Of a DNA stretch of 61,550 bases, positions 28,439-36,365 are shown piece by piece. The translations under genes were made by a program, and so were the position numbers. Position 1 is the first letter of the stretch, and each line of letters starts with the position of its first letter. A model generated the notes under the pieces. The model was not told where the DNA came from. It did no database searches and saw only the letters and a list, made by a program, of their open reading frames with translations. The stretch is from Candidatus Stoquefichus sp. (GTDB lineage: Bacteria > Bacillota_I > Bacilli_A > Erysipelotrichales > Coprobacillaceae): positions 1-61,550 of the forward strand of contig JAETUM010000009.1 in the NCBI GenBank assembly GCA_021768625.1, read 5' to 3'.

Positions 28439-28564
28439 GATTATTACACCTCATCACAAATTATATATGATTTTCATTTTAAAATAAAGAAAAAGTCAAT
28501 GATAACAAAAGAAAGGTGTATTCTTTTTTTTGTTTTTAGATTATAATATTTTTTAGGTGAGAAC

Positions 28565-29374
28565 ATGAAAGATATAGCTAAAAAATCAAATACAGAATAT
28601 CTATTAAATAAATATCATTTAAAAGCTTCTAAAAAGTTTGGTCAAAACTTTTTAATTGACTTAAATACTATTAAAAAAATTGTTGAAAAAACACCAATTG
28701 ATAATCAAACATGTGTTATTGAAATTGGACCAGGAATTGGTGCTTTAACAGAACAACTTGCTCAAAAAGCAGGAAAAGTGATATGTTTTGAGATTGATAC
28801 AAGACTTAAAGATGTATTAGATGAATCATTATCAGAGTATCATAATGTAGATATTATTTTTCAGGATTTTTTAACAGTTGATCTAAAGAAAATTGTTGAA
28901 GAGTGTGGTTATCAAAAAGTATGTATTGTTGCTAATTTACCTTATTATATTACGTCAGATATTATAGAATATATTATTGTCTCTCAGGCACCACTTTATA
29001 GTATACATGCAATGGTTCAAAAAGAAGTGGCACAAAAACTTACAGATGAAAACTATACAAGTCCATTGACATTGATGATAAAAAGTGTTGGAAATATTTC
29101 ATTGGATATGAATATATCTAAAAATGTTTTTGAGCCAGTGCCACATGTTGATAGTGCCATTATTTCTATATATTTACAAAACCAATATAATCCTCTATTA
29201 ACACAAATATTAAAAAAGTCTTTTACTCAAAAAAGGAAAACGATTTATAATAATCTTAAAGAATTATTTAACGAAAATACAAATGATATACTTTTAAAAT
29301 GTGATATTGATATAAAAAAACGACCTGAACAATTAACAGTAAATGATTATTTAAAACTCACAAAATATTTATAA
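28565..29374 (+). CDS. rsmA: 16S rRNA dimethyladenosine transferase
   Basis: This SAM-dependent enzyme dimethylates two adenosines near the 3' end of 16S rRNA. KKFGQNFLID (about 23-32), the SAM site EIGPGIGALTE and the catalytic NLPYYITSDI are intact over 269 residues. It begins a same-strand run rsmA-yabG-ispE-glmU-prs. A TATAAT at about 28541-28546 may be the -10 of its promoter. Confidence 0.95.
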   Translation: MKDIAKKSNTEYLLNKYHLKASKKFGQNFLIDLNTIKKIVEKTPIDNQTCVIEIGPGIGALTEQLAQKAGKVICFEIDTRLKDVLDESLSEYHNVDIIFQDFLTVDLKKIVEECGYQKVCIVANLPYYITSDIIEYIIVSQAPLYSIHAMVQKEVAQKLTDENYTSPLTLMIKSVGNISLDMNISKNVFEPVPHVDSAIISIYLQNQYNPLLTQILKKSFTQKRKTIYNNLKELFNENTNDILLKCDIDIKKRPEQLTVNDYLKLTKYL

Positions 29375-29399
29375 TTTCATATATTAATATGGTGAGATT

Positions 29400-30146
29400 A
29401 TGAAAATAGGAGATTATGTTGTTAGAAAGAAATATAACAGAGATATTCTTTTTGAAATATTTGATATTCAAGAGCATATTTATTATTTAAGGGGTGTTGA
29501 GTTAAGACTAATTGCAGATAGTGATATTGATGATTTAGAACTTAGTGAAATACAACCTTATCAAGATGATCATTTTTCTATTGAAAGACAGCCGATGTTA
29601 AGAGGAAAGGTTCTACATTTAGATGGTGATGAAAAGTATTTAAAAATGTGTCAAAAGAAGTACCAAGAATTACGTATTCGAGCTGATTGTTATTATATGA
29701 AAGAACATCAGATGAAAGATAGGGTCTATGAATTATTAGAAAAGCATAAGCCTCAGATTCTTGTTGTTACAGGTCATGATGCTTTAAGGAAAAATAAAGA
29801 TAAAACAAATATAGATAATTATCAACATTCTAAAGATTTTATGGAAACAATTCAAAATGCACGACAATATGAAGATGACAAAGATGCGTTAATTATTATT
29901 GCTGGGGCATGTCAATCATATTATGAAATGTTATTAGCAAGTGGTGCAAATTTTGCTTCTAGTCCAAAGCGTATTAATATTCATGCGTTAGATCCTGTTT
30001 ATATTGCAAGTTTGATTGCTAATGAAAGTGTAAGAAACTATGTTGATGTTGAAGAAATTATTAATCATACATCACACAGACAACAGGGCATAGGTGGAAT
30101 AGATACTAAAGGAGTTGCAAGAAAGATATACCCAACGAAAGGATGA
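29400..30146 (+). CDS. yabG: YabG-type sporulation protease
   Basis: The 248-residue protein starts MKIGDYVVRKKYNRDI and carries the YabG core, including VVTGHDALR and IIAGACQSYYEMLLASG. His126 and Cys171 are spaced as in the cysteine-protease pair reported for YabG; that assignment is by eye. YabG processes spore coat and related proteins during sporulation, so the organism, or its recent ancestor, makes endospores. It lies between rsmA and ispE, as in Bacillus, but without veg and sspF. Confidence 0.9.
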   Translation: MKIGDYVVRKKYNRDILFEIFDIQEHIYYLRGVELRLIADSDIDDLELSEIQPYQDDHFSIERQPMLRGKVLHLDGDEKYLKMCQKKYQELRIRADCYYMKEHQMKDRVYELLEKHKPQILVVTGHDALRKNKDKTNIDNYQHSKDFMETIQNARQYEDDKDALIIIAGACQSYYEMLLASGANFASSPKRINIHALDPVYIASLIANESVRNYVDVEEIINHTSHRQQGIGGIDTKGVARKIYPTKG

Positions 30147-30150
30147 TAAA

Positions 30151-31020
30151 ATGAAAATCAGAGCATATGCAAAAGTCAATTTAGCACTAGATGTTGTAAG
30201 AAGAAGAGAAGATGGTTATCATGAATTAGATATGATTATGGCACCTATTGCATTACACGATTTAATTTATATTGATAGAATAGATCATGGTATTGAAATT
30301 ACATCAAATAGCTATAGAATGCCTACTGATAAGAAAAACATTATGTATCAGGTTGCAGATATTCTTATTCAAAGATATAACATTCCTTATGGTGTAAAGA
30401 TTCATATCTATAAACATATACCAACTCAAGCAGGATTAGCTGGAGGAAGTGCTGATGGAGCAGCTGTTTTAAAGGCTATGAATCAGATGTTTCGTTTGGG
30501 ACTTTCGTTGGATCAACTTGCTGCAATAGGAAAAGAAGTAGGAGCTGATATTCCATTTTGCATATATGAAAAAATGGCACTAGTAAGAGGAATTGGGGAG
30601 AAATTAGAGTTTATTCAAAATGATTTCCATTGTTATTTATTGTTGGTCAAACCTAAAAAAGGTGTTTCTACTAAAAAGTCATTTGGAATGCTTGACTTGA
30701 ATCATGCAGTTCATCCACAAGTTCTAGAGCTAAAAGCTGGTATTGAGGAAAACAATTTGAAAAAGGTTGTCACACATTTAGGAAATACTTTAGAAGGTCC
30801 ATCAATTGATATGGTTCAAGACATACAAACGATTAAAGAAGAACTTATTGATTTAGGATTTGATGGAGCACTTATGTCAGGAAGTGGGTCTTGTGTTTTT
30901 GGGATGACACAAGATAAAAATAAACTTGATGAAGGATATGAATTTTTCAAAAATAAATATTATTTTGTTAGAAAAACACAAATACTTCACGAAGAGGAAG
31001 AAAAATATAACAAATCGTAA
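30151..31020 (+). CDS. ispE: 4-diphosphocytidyl-2-C-methyl-D-erythritol kinase
   Basis: The GHMP kinase of the MEP isoprenoid pathway has 289 residues. AYAKVNLALDV at the start, the ATP-binding PTQAGLAGGSADGAA (about 93-107) and C-terminal MSGSGSCVFG are intact. ATG 30151 is chosen because GAAAGGATGATAA precedes it; an upstream in-frame start lies inside yabG. Confidence 0.93.
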   Translation: MKIRAYAKVNLALDVVRRREDGYHELDMIMAPIALHDLIYIDRIDHGIEITSNSYRMPTDKKNIMYQVADILIQRYNIPYGVKIHIYKHIPTQAGLAGGSADGAAVLKAMNQMFRLGLSLDQLAAIGKEVGADIPFCIYEKMALVRGIGEKLEFIQNDFHCYLLLVKPKKGVSTKKSFGMLDLNHAVHPQVLELKAGIEENNLKKVVTHLGNTLEGPSIDMVQDIQTIKEELIDLGFDGALMSGSGSCVFGMTQDKNKLDEGYEFFKNKYYFVRKTQILHEEEEKYNKS

Positions 31021-31052
31021 AAGTATTTCTTCTTTCCTCTTTTTTTTTTATT
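30991..31052 (+). terminator. Probable imperfect terminator after ispE
   Basis: AGAGGAAGAA within the ispE end can pair with TTCTTCTTTCCTCT (small bulges), followed by TTTTTTTT. Confidence 0.5.
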
Positions 31053-31091
31053 CAATTTTTGTTAGAATAGTGGCGGTAAGGAGAGAATAAA

Positions 31092-32483
31092 ATGAAAATT
31101 TATGCCATTGTATTAGCTGCGGGAAAAGGAACTCGCATGAAGTCTCAAAAACCAAAAGTTGTACATGATGTTTTGTATAAACCAATGATTAATCATGTTG
31201 TAGATGAATTAAAATTAATGGGAGTAGATGAAACAATTGTTGTTGTAGGTCATGAGGCACAACAAGTTGAAGCAATTGTGGATGATGTTGCTTTTGTTTA
31301 TCAAAGAGAACAATTAGGAACTGGGCATGCTGTTTTGCAAGCAAAAGAACTCTTAAAAGAAAAAGAAGGAATTACGCTTGTTTTAAATGGAGATGCTCCA
31401 TTGATTAGAAAAGAAACTTTACAAGGCTTAATTGCATTTCATATGAATAATCATAATCATGCAACTGTCATGAGTGCAGATTGTGATGTGTCAACTCACT
31501 ATGGAAGAATCGTAAAAGATAAAGAGCAAGTGATTGGGATTGTAGAGTATAAAGATTTACAAGACAATCAAATGGATATAACTGAAATGAATACTGGAGA
31601 ATATTGTTTTGATAATCAAGCATTATTTGAAGCGTTAGATGAAGTTACAAATAACAATGCCCAAAATGAATATTATCTTACTGATGTGATTAGTATTATG
31701 AATACAAAAGGATTAAAGGTCGATGCTTATAAGATTGATGATTTTAATGAAGTAGGTGGAATTAATGATCGCCAAGCATTGGCTGAGGCAACACAAATTC
31801 TAAGAGATAGAATTAATCAGGAACATTTGTTAAATGGTGTAACGATTATAGATCCAAGTCATACTTATATTGGAAGAGATGTTGTTATTGGTGAAGATAC
31901 AATTATTGAGCCAGGATGTATTTTAAAAGGAAAGACAGTTATTGGAAGTGATTGTCATATTGGACCTTATTGTGAATTTGATAATGTTGTCGTGAAAGAT
32001 CATGTTGAGATTAAATTCTCTGTTATTAGTGATTCTATTATAGAAAACGGTGTTGATATTGGACCATATGCAAGATTAAGAACAAATTGTCATATTTTAG
32101 AGAATGTTCATATGGGAAATTTCGTAGAAATGAAAAAAGCTGTATTTGGAAAGAATAGTAAGGCTGCTCACTTAACTTATATTGGCGATGCTGAAGTTGG
32201 AAGTGATGTCAATATTGGTTGTGGAACAATTACTGTTAACTATGATGGAAAGAACAAGTCATTAACGAAAATTAAAGATAATGCATTTATTGGATGTAAT
32301 TCAAATCTTGTTGCACCAGTAACAATAGAAGAAAATGCTTTTATAGCCGCTGGTTCTACAATTACAAAAGATGTAGAGCAAGATGCAATGGGAATTGCCA
32401 GAGCAAAACAAGTTAATAAAGAAGGATACAGTAAAGTATTAGAAGAAAAAAGATTGAAAGAATTTGAAAAAAGAAATAAATAG
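31092..32483 (+). CDS. glmU: Bifunctional UDP-GlcNAc pyrophosphorylase/glucosamine-1-P acetyltransferase
   Basis: The 463-residue enzyme makes UDP-GlcNAc for peptidoglycan. The N-terminal uridyltransferase has LAAGKGTRMKSQKPKV (8-23), LNGDAPLI and NTGEYCFDN. The C-terminal left-handed beta-helix (about 250-440) is built of hexapeptides. It carries the acetyltransferase residues around HLTYIGDAEVGSDVNIGCGT. AAGGAGAG precedes the ATG. Followed 21 bases later by prs, as in many Bacillota. Confidence 0.96.
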   Translation: MKIYAIVLAAGKGTRMKSQKPKVVHDVLYKPMINHVVDELKLMGVDETIVVVGHEAQQVEAIVDDVAFVYQREQLGTGHAVLQAKELLKEKEGITLVLNGDAPLIRKETLQGLIAFHMNNHNHATVMSADCDVSTHYGRIVKDKEQVIGIVEYKDLQDNQMDITEMNTGEYCFDNQALFEALDEVTNNNAQNEYYLTDVISIMNTKGLKVDAYKIDDFNEVGGINDRQALAEATQILRDRINQEHLLNGVTIIDPSHTYIGRDVVIGEDTIIEPGCILKGKTVIGSDCHIGPYCEFDNVVVKDHVEIKFSVISDSIIENGVDIGPYARLRTNCHILENVHMGNFVEMKKAVFGKNSKAAHLTYIGDAEVGSDVNIGCGTITVNYDGKNKSLTKIKDNAFIGCNSNLVAPVTIEENAFIAAGSTITKDVEQDAMGIARAKQVNKEGYSKVLEEKRLKEFEKRNK

Positions 32484-32504
32484 AGTGGAAAAAAGGGGTA
32501 GACA

Positions 32505-33455
32505 ATGAAAAACAAAATTACAGTATTTGCTTTATCAGCAAGTCAAGATTTAGCTAAAAGTATTGCAAACAAATTAGGAACAGAATTAGGAAAGTCAAGA
32601 GTTCATCATTTTGCAGATGGGGAAATATTGGTGGAAATTGAGGAGTCAGTTCGTGGAAAGGATGTATTTATTGTACAATCTACATCTAATCCAGTTACTG
32701 AAAATTTAATGGAAATCTTAGTCTTAACTGATGCGTTAAAAAGAGCATCAGCAAAAGAAATCACAGCTGTTATTCCATATTTTGGATATGCTAGACAAGA
32801 TCGTAAGGCTAAGCCAAGACAACCAATTACATCTCGATTAGTTGCTGATTTATTAACAACAGCAGGTGTAGATCGTGTTGTTACTGTTGATTTACATGCA
32901 AGACAAATTCAAGGGTTCTTTGATATTCCAGTAGACGAAATGGAAGCATTGCCTTTAATCTATAAATACTTTGTTGATAAGGGTGTAAATGATCTTTGTG
33001 TTGTATCACCAGATCATGGGGGAGCAACTCGTGCAAGAAAGTTATCAGAACGTTTAGATTGCCCAATTGCTATTATTGATAAAAGAAGACCTAAACCAAA
33101 TGTTGCTGAAGTTATGGGAATTATTGGAGATGTTTCTGGTAAGAACTGTATTTTAGTTGATGATATGATTGATACTGCTGGAACAATTTGTGCTGGTGCT
33201 GAAGTTCTAAAAGAGAAAGGTGCTAAAGATGTGTATATCGCATGTACACATGGTGTTTTATCTGGACCAGCTGCTCAAAGACTTCAAGATTGTTCAGCAA
33301 AAGAAGTAGTTATTACAGATACAATTGCTATTCCTGAAGAAAAAAGATTTGATAAGTTAGTGCAAGTGACAGTTGCTGATTTACTAGCACATACTATTGA
33401 AAATATAGAAAATAATTTACCTGTAAGTGATGTTTTTACACAATATCATTTTTAG
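32505..33455 (+). CDS. prs: Ribose-phosphate pyrophosphokinase
   Basis: The 316-residue enzyme makes PRPP for nucleotide, His, Trp and NAD synthesis. YFGYARQDRKAKPRQPIT (flexible loop region), VVTVDLHARQIQGFF and the PRPP loop ILVDDMIDTAGT are all present. A GGGGTAGAC sequence precedes the ATG. It is the distal gene of the glmU operon. Confidence 0.96.
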   Translation: MKNKITVFALSASQDLAKSIANKLGTELGKSRVHHFADGEILVEIEESVRGKDVFIVQSTSNPVTENLMEILVLTDALKRASAKEITAVIPYFGYARQDRKAKPRQPITSRLVADLLTTAGVDRVVTVDLHARQIQGFFDIPVDEMEALPLIYKYFVDKGVNDLCVVSPDHGGATRARKLSERLDCPIAIIDKRRPKPNVAEVMGIIGDVSGKNCILVDDMIDTAGTICAGAEVLKEKGAKDVYIACTHGVLSGPAAQRLQDCSAKEVVITDTIAIPEEKRFDKLVQVTVADLLAHTIENIENNLPVSDVFTQYHF

Positions 33456-33474
33456 ATAATATTTATTAAAGATA

Positions 33475-33508
33475 AATCTCGTTATTTGTGAAGACAGATA
33501 ACGAGATT
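33475..33508 (+). terminator. glmU-prs operon terminator
   Basis: A perfect 11-bp stem (AATCTCGTTAT with ATAACGAGATT) has a 12-base loop and then ATTTTAT. It is weak in T-run but stable in stem. Confidence 0.65.
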
Positions 33509-33616
33509 ATTTTATATATAGAAATAGAATAAGATACATAATTGTAGGAATTATTAAGATTGATGAAAGCACTGTTATTGATGTTGGATTAAAAATGTAT
33601 TTTTGAAGTTAGATTG

Positions 33617-33644
33617 AAGAATAGTTATGAGCTATTCTTTTTTT
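33617..33644 (+). terminator. Orphan terminator hairpin
   Basis: AAGAATAG pairs with CTATTCTT over a 7-base loop, then TTTTTTT. No gene lies between it and the prs terminator 110 bases upstream. Confidence 0.65.
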
Positions 33645-33837
33645 AATATTTGTATATAATTATTGAAAATTGTAATAATGAAGATAGAGATTGAAGCTGT
33701 TCGATAAATATACATAAATGTGAACAAATTATGATAATAATTTGTTAAATAAACAAATAAATATGGGTTTTATATATATAAAAACGTGAAAAAAGACGAT
33801 AAATACGCCATTAATTGAAGAATGTCTGTTTAGAAAT

Positions 33838-33866
33838 TTGACAAATATATATTTTTCTGATATTAT
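33838..33866 (+). promoter_or_regulatory. Promoter of the tatD-yabE operon
   Basis: A perfect TTGACA at 33838-33843, 17 bases, and TATTAT at 33861-33866. The predicted leader is only about 10 bases. Confidence 0.7.
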
Positions 33867-33883
33867 GCCCTAGGGTGAAAGGA

Positions 33884-34642
33884 ATGTACTTCAATACACA
33901 CACACATCTTAATAGTGATGAATTATATGAAAAGAGAGAAGAACTTATCCAACATGCATTAGATAATCAAGTCAAAAATATTGTTGTGGCTGGATATGAT
34001 TTGAAGTCTTCTCAAAGAGCAGTCAAGATAGCTAATGAATATTCGTTTATATATGCTACAGTAGGAATTAGTCCTAATGATTGTCTTCATACAACAGATG
34101 ATGAATTAAAAGAAATAGAAGTACTACTTCAGGATCCACGTGTTGTTGCCTTAGGTGAAATTGGGCTTGATTATTATTGGGATGATGTTCCTCGTGATAA
34201 ACAAAAAGAAATTTTTATAAAACAAATTCAAATTGCAAAGAAATACAATAAACCTATTGTTATTCATGCAAGGGATGCCTATGAAGATACGTATGATATC
34301 TTAAAGCAAGCAGCACATCGCGGCATCATGCATTGTTATAGTGGTTCTGTAGAAATGGCAAAAAGATATATTGATATAGGATTTTATATATCTTTAGCTG
34401 GACCAGTTACTTTTAAAAATGCAAAAGTACCAAAAGAGGTCGCGATAAAAATTGGTATTGATCATTTAATGATCGAAACAGACTGTCCTTATTTAACACC
34501 TCATCCGTTTAGAGGAAAGTTGAATGAGCCAGCAAATGTTGTGTATATTGCCCAGGAAATAGCAAAGCTAAAGAACATGGAGATAGAAGACGTTGCTAGA
34601 ATCACAACATTTAATGCCAAAGAATTGTTTGGGATTAAATAA
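33884..34642 (+). CDS. tatD: TatD-family metal-dependent deoxyribonuclease
   Basis: The 252-residue TIM-barrel hydrolase has NTHTHLNSDEL at the start, GEIGLDYYWDD, VIHARDAYEDT, GIMHCYSGS and the C-terminal IETDCPYLTPHPFRGKLNEP. These give the two-metal ligand set. ATG 33884 is chosen because AGGGTGAAAGGA precedes it; the upstream GTG lies in that site. In Bacillus tatD (yabD) sits next to metS and yabE; here only yabE stays adjacent. Confidence 0.92.
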   Translation: MYFNTHTHLNSDELYEKREELIQHALDNQVKNIVVAGYDLKSSQRAVKIANEYSFIYATVGISPNDCLHTTDDELKEIEVLLQDPRVVALGEIGLDYYWDDVPRDKQKEIFIKQIQIAKKYNKPIVIHARDAYEDTYDILKQAAHRGIMHCYSGSVEMAKRYIDIGFYISLAGPVTFKNAKVPKEVAIKIGIDHLMIETDCPYLTPHPFRGKLNEPANVVYIAQEIAKLKNMEIEDVARITTFNAKELFGIK

Positions 34643-34655
34643 GGAGGAAAATTTT

Positions 34656-35591
34656 ATGTTAAAAAAAGCTAAAGAGGTTATTGTCTCGGCTAACAGCCGT
34701 ACAAAATGTATTTTAGCAGTCGCTTGTGTATACTTGATTGTTATTTTTGCAACAGTAACGACAGGCGCAGTTAATCAAGTTATGAATTATATTCCAACAG
34801 TTGATATCAAGTTAAAAGATGGTGTTGACAAGGAAAAAAGATATCTTGTTAAGCAAGATACAGTGAAAAATGTACTCACTGAATTAGATATTGAATTAAA
34901 TAAGGGAGATACTGTTAATAAGAAATTAAATAGTATTATTCAACAAAATGATTCATTAAAAATTACAAGATTAGAAACAAGTACAATTACAAAGATTGAA
35001 TCTATTCCTTATAAAACAGTTGTGAAGGGAAAAGGTGGATGGAGTAAGACTGTAACTCAAAAAGGAAAAAATGGTCAAGTTAAGAAAACTTATTTAGTGA
35101 CTTACTCTAATAAAAAAGAAGTTTCTAGAAAAGTTATTAAAGAAAAAGTTATCAAAAAACCTGTTAATAAAGTCATTAAAAATGGTGGAATTCAAAAAGG
35201 AACAACCTTTACTGGAAGGTTAACTCTTTATGGAGGAGATTGTAGAGGGTGTAGTGGAAGAAGTGCATCAGGATTAAAACTATCTCCAAGTAGTGGAGTA
35301 AATAATTCTAAAACACCATATTTAAAATATAAAGGAAAGAAGTATTATTGTTTAGCTGCCGATCGTTCTATTCCTTTTGGAACAATCATTAAAATTTCTA
35401 ACCATAATCTAAGAACTAAGTCAACAATTTATGGAATAGTTGTAGATCGTGGAGGAGCTATTAAAGGAAATAAAATAGATATTTTTAATGGTAGTGAAAG
35501 AGGAAGAAAGTACTTTAGTGGTGGGACTTCAACACGTACCAAGTTTGAAATTGTATCGCTAGGTAGTGGTAGAGCATATTTCTGGAAGTAA
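34656..35591 (+). CDS. yabE: YabE-like cell-wall protein with DUF348, G5 and 3D domains
   Basis: The 311-residue protein has a membrane anchor or signal (about 17-40) and one DUF348-type domain (about 53-95, VKQDTVKNVLTELDIEL). A G5-like domain (about 108-178, IESIPYKTVVKGKGGW) follows. A C-terminal 3D domain (about 185-311) has conserved aspartates in LYGGDC, AADRSIPFGT and VVDRGGAIKGNKIDI. 3D domains resemble lytic transglycosylase folds, so it probably cleaves peptidoglycan in growth or germination. ATG 34656 is chosen for AAGGAGGAAAAT upstream, 14 bases after tatD. Confidence 0.85.
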   Translation: MLKKAKEVIVSANSRTKCILAVACVYLIVIFATVTTGAVNQVMNYIPTVDIKLKDGVDKEKRYLVKQDTVKNVLTELDIELNKGDTVNKKLNSIIQQNDSLKITRLETSTITKIESIPYKTVVKGKGGWSKTVTQKGKNGQVKKTYLVTYSNKKEVSRKVIKEKVIKKPVNKVIKNGGIQKGTTFTGRLTLYGGDCRGCSGRSASGLKLSPSSGVNNSKTPYLKYKGKKYYCLAADRSIPFGTIIKISNHNLRTKSTIYGIVVDRGGAIKGNKIDIFNGSERGRKYFSGGTSTRTKFEIVSLGSGRAYFWK

Positions 35592-35618
35592 AGTAAGTTT
35601 AAAAAACTATAAATGTTT

Positions 35619-35649
35619 GAAGGGTCGTTTCAGACTCTTCTTTTTTTTA
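35619..35649 (+). terminator. tatD-yabE operon terminator
   Basis: GAAGGGTC pairs with GACTCTTC (one G-U) around a 6-base loop and is followed by TTTTTTTT. Confidence 0.8.
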
Positions 35650-35896
35650 GACCGAAAACTTATTCTTGTTAGTGTTTTTTATTGTAATTGTGTAATAGTT
35701 TTTGACTATACATGATTCAATTTAGCTCTTTTAAAATTGAATATTTCATTTGTATTAGAAAGTCATTTCGTAGTTCTAAAAAGATTGAAAGGTAAATTTT
35801 ACCATACAAATTTTTGTGATATTATAATAGATTGTTGAGAGATTGTTATTCTTTTTTTATTATGTTATGATTCTGTTATAAAGGAGTAATAGATTT
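35650..35896. other. Promoter region of the Cys-rich gene
   Basis: The spacer (305 bases counting from the yabE stop) holds TTACCA (35799-35804) and TATAAT (35823-35828), 18 bases apart. The 13-base palindrome GGTAAATTTTACC (35791-35803) overlaps the -35 box. An inverted repeat TTCAATTT/AAATTGAA lies near 35720-35748. No small gene was seen. Confidence 0.45.
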
Positions 35897-36343
35897 ATGA
35901 TATGCAAAGAATGTTATACTGATCAAAAGAGAATAACACCATTAGTAAAACCTTTAGAATGTTTACAAAATCATACACAATATATTTGTGGAACATGTGG
36001 ACGTTGTATATGTATTGAAAAAACATGTCGTAGCGGTTTGCAAAGATGGAACTTTCCTTTCCAAACACTAGAAATGGCTAAACTTTATATAAGGGTAGCA
36101 GATTATACTATGAAAAAGTGTTGTGGTATTTATGAGATTATCAATGATAAGGGAAGAAAGTCTTATAAAATTTTTGCTAGCCAAGATGATTTATTACATT
36201 ATCTCAAAAAGAATACGGATAAAACATGCCAAACACAAAAACCATTATTTTCTATGAATCAGTATCATGAATACCCAAACACTCAAGTACGAAGATTGAC
36301 ATATGATGAAGTACAAAACTATTTAAAAGAAAGGTGTATATGA
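35897..36343 (+). CDS. Cys-rich putative zinc-binding protein, function unknown
   Basis: The 148 residues carry an N-terminal CKEC pair (3 and 6), Cys22, and the cluster CGTCGRCICIE (about 31-41) with Cys44. This pattern suits a zinc ribbon or double knuckle. The C-terminal half (about 55-148) contains YIRVADYTMKKCCGIYEI, a KIFASQDDLLHYLKKN helix, and a final LTYDEVQNYLKERC. No known family was recognised. AAAGGAG lies 11 bases upstream. It stands alone, converging on the PstS-like fusion gene, behind its own promoter with an overlapping palindrome. Confidence 0.7.
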   Translation: MICKECYTDQKRITPLVKPLECLQNHTQYICGTCGRCICIEKTCRSGLQRWNFPFQTLEMAKLYIRVADYTMKKCCGIYEIINDKGRKSYKIFASQDDLLHYLKKNTDKTCQTQKPLFSMNQYHEYPNTQVRRLTYDEVQNYLKERCI

Positions 36344-36348
36344 AAAAA

Positions 36349-36365
36349 AGGAAGTATTCTTCCTA
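36349..36365 (-). terminator. Terminator of the PstS-like fusion gene
   Basis: On the minus strand AGGAAG, AATA loop, CTTCCT are followed by TTTTTTT. It overlaps the stop codon. It has no T-run for the plus-strand gene. Confidence 0.75.

Larger units (their letters stand above)
33456..33837. other. 419-base intergenic region (prs-tatD) with hairpins, no gene
   Basis: It holds the prs terminator (33475-33508), a second orphan terminator (33617-33644), and a perfect 10-bp inverted repeat AACAAATTAT/ATAATTTGTT at 33723-33746. A GTTTTATATATATAAAAC palindrome lies at about 33768-33786. About 20 codons without a stop lie near 33545-33605 but have no start or ribosome site. Confidence 0.6.

Noticed and set aside
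33545-33605. Short open stretch in the prs-tatD gap that looks like coding sequence
   Set aside because: About 20 codons without start codon, ribosome site or recognisable product; more likely a chance run or a remnant too short to name.
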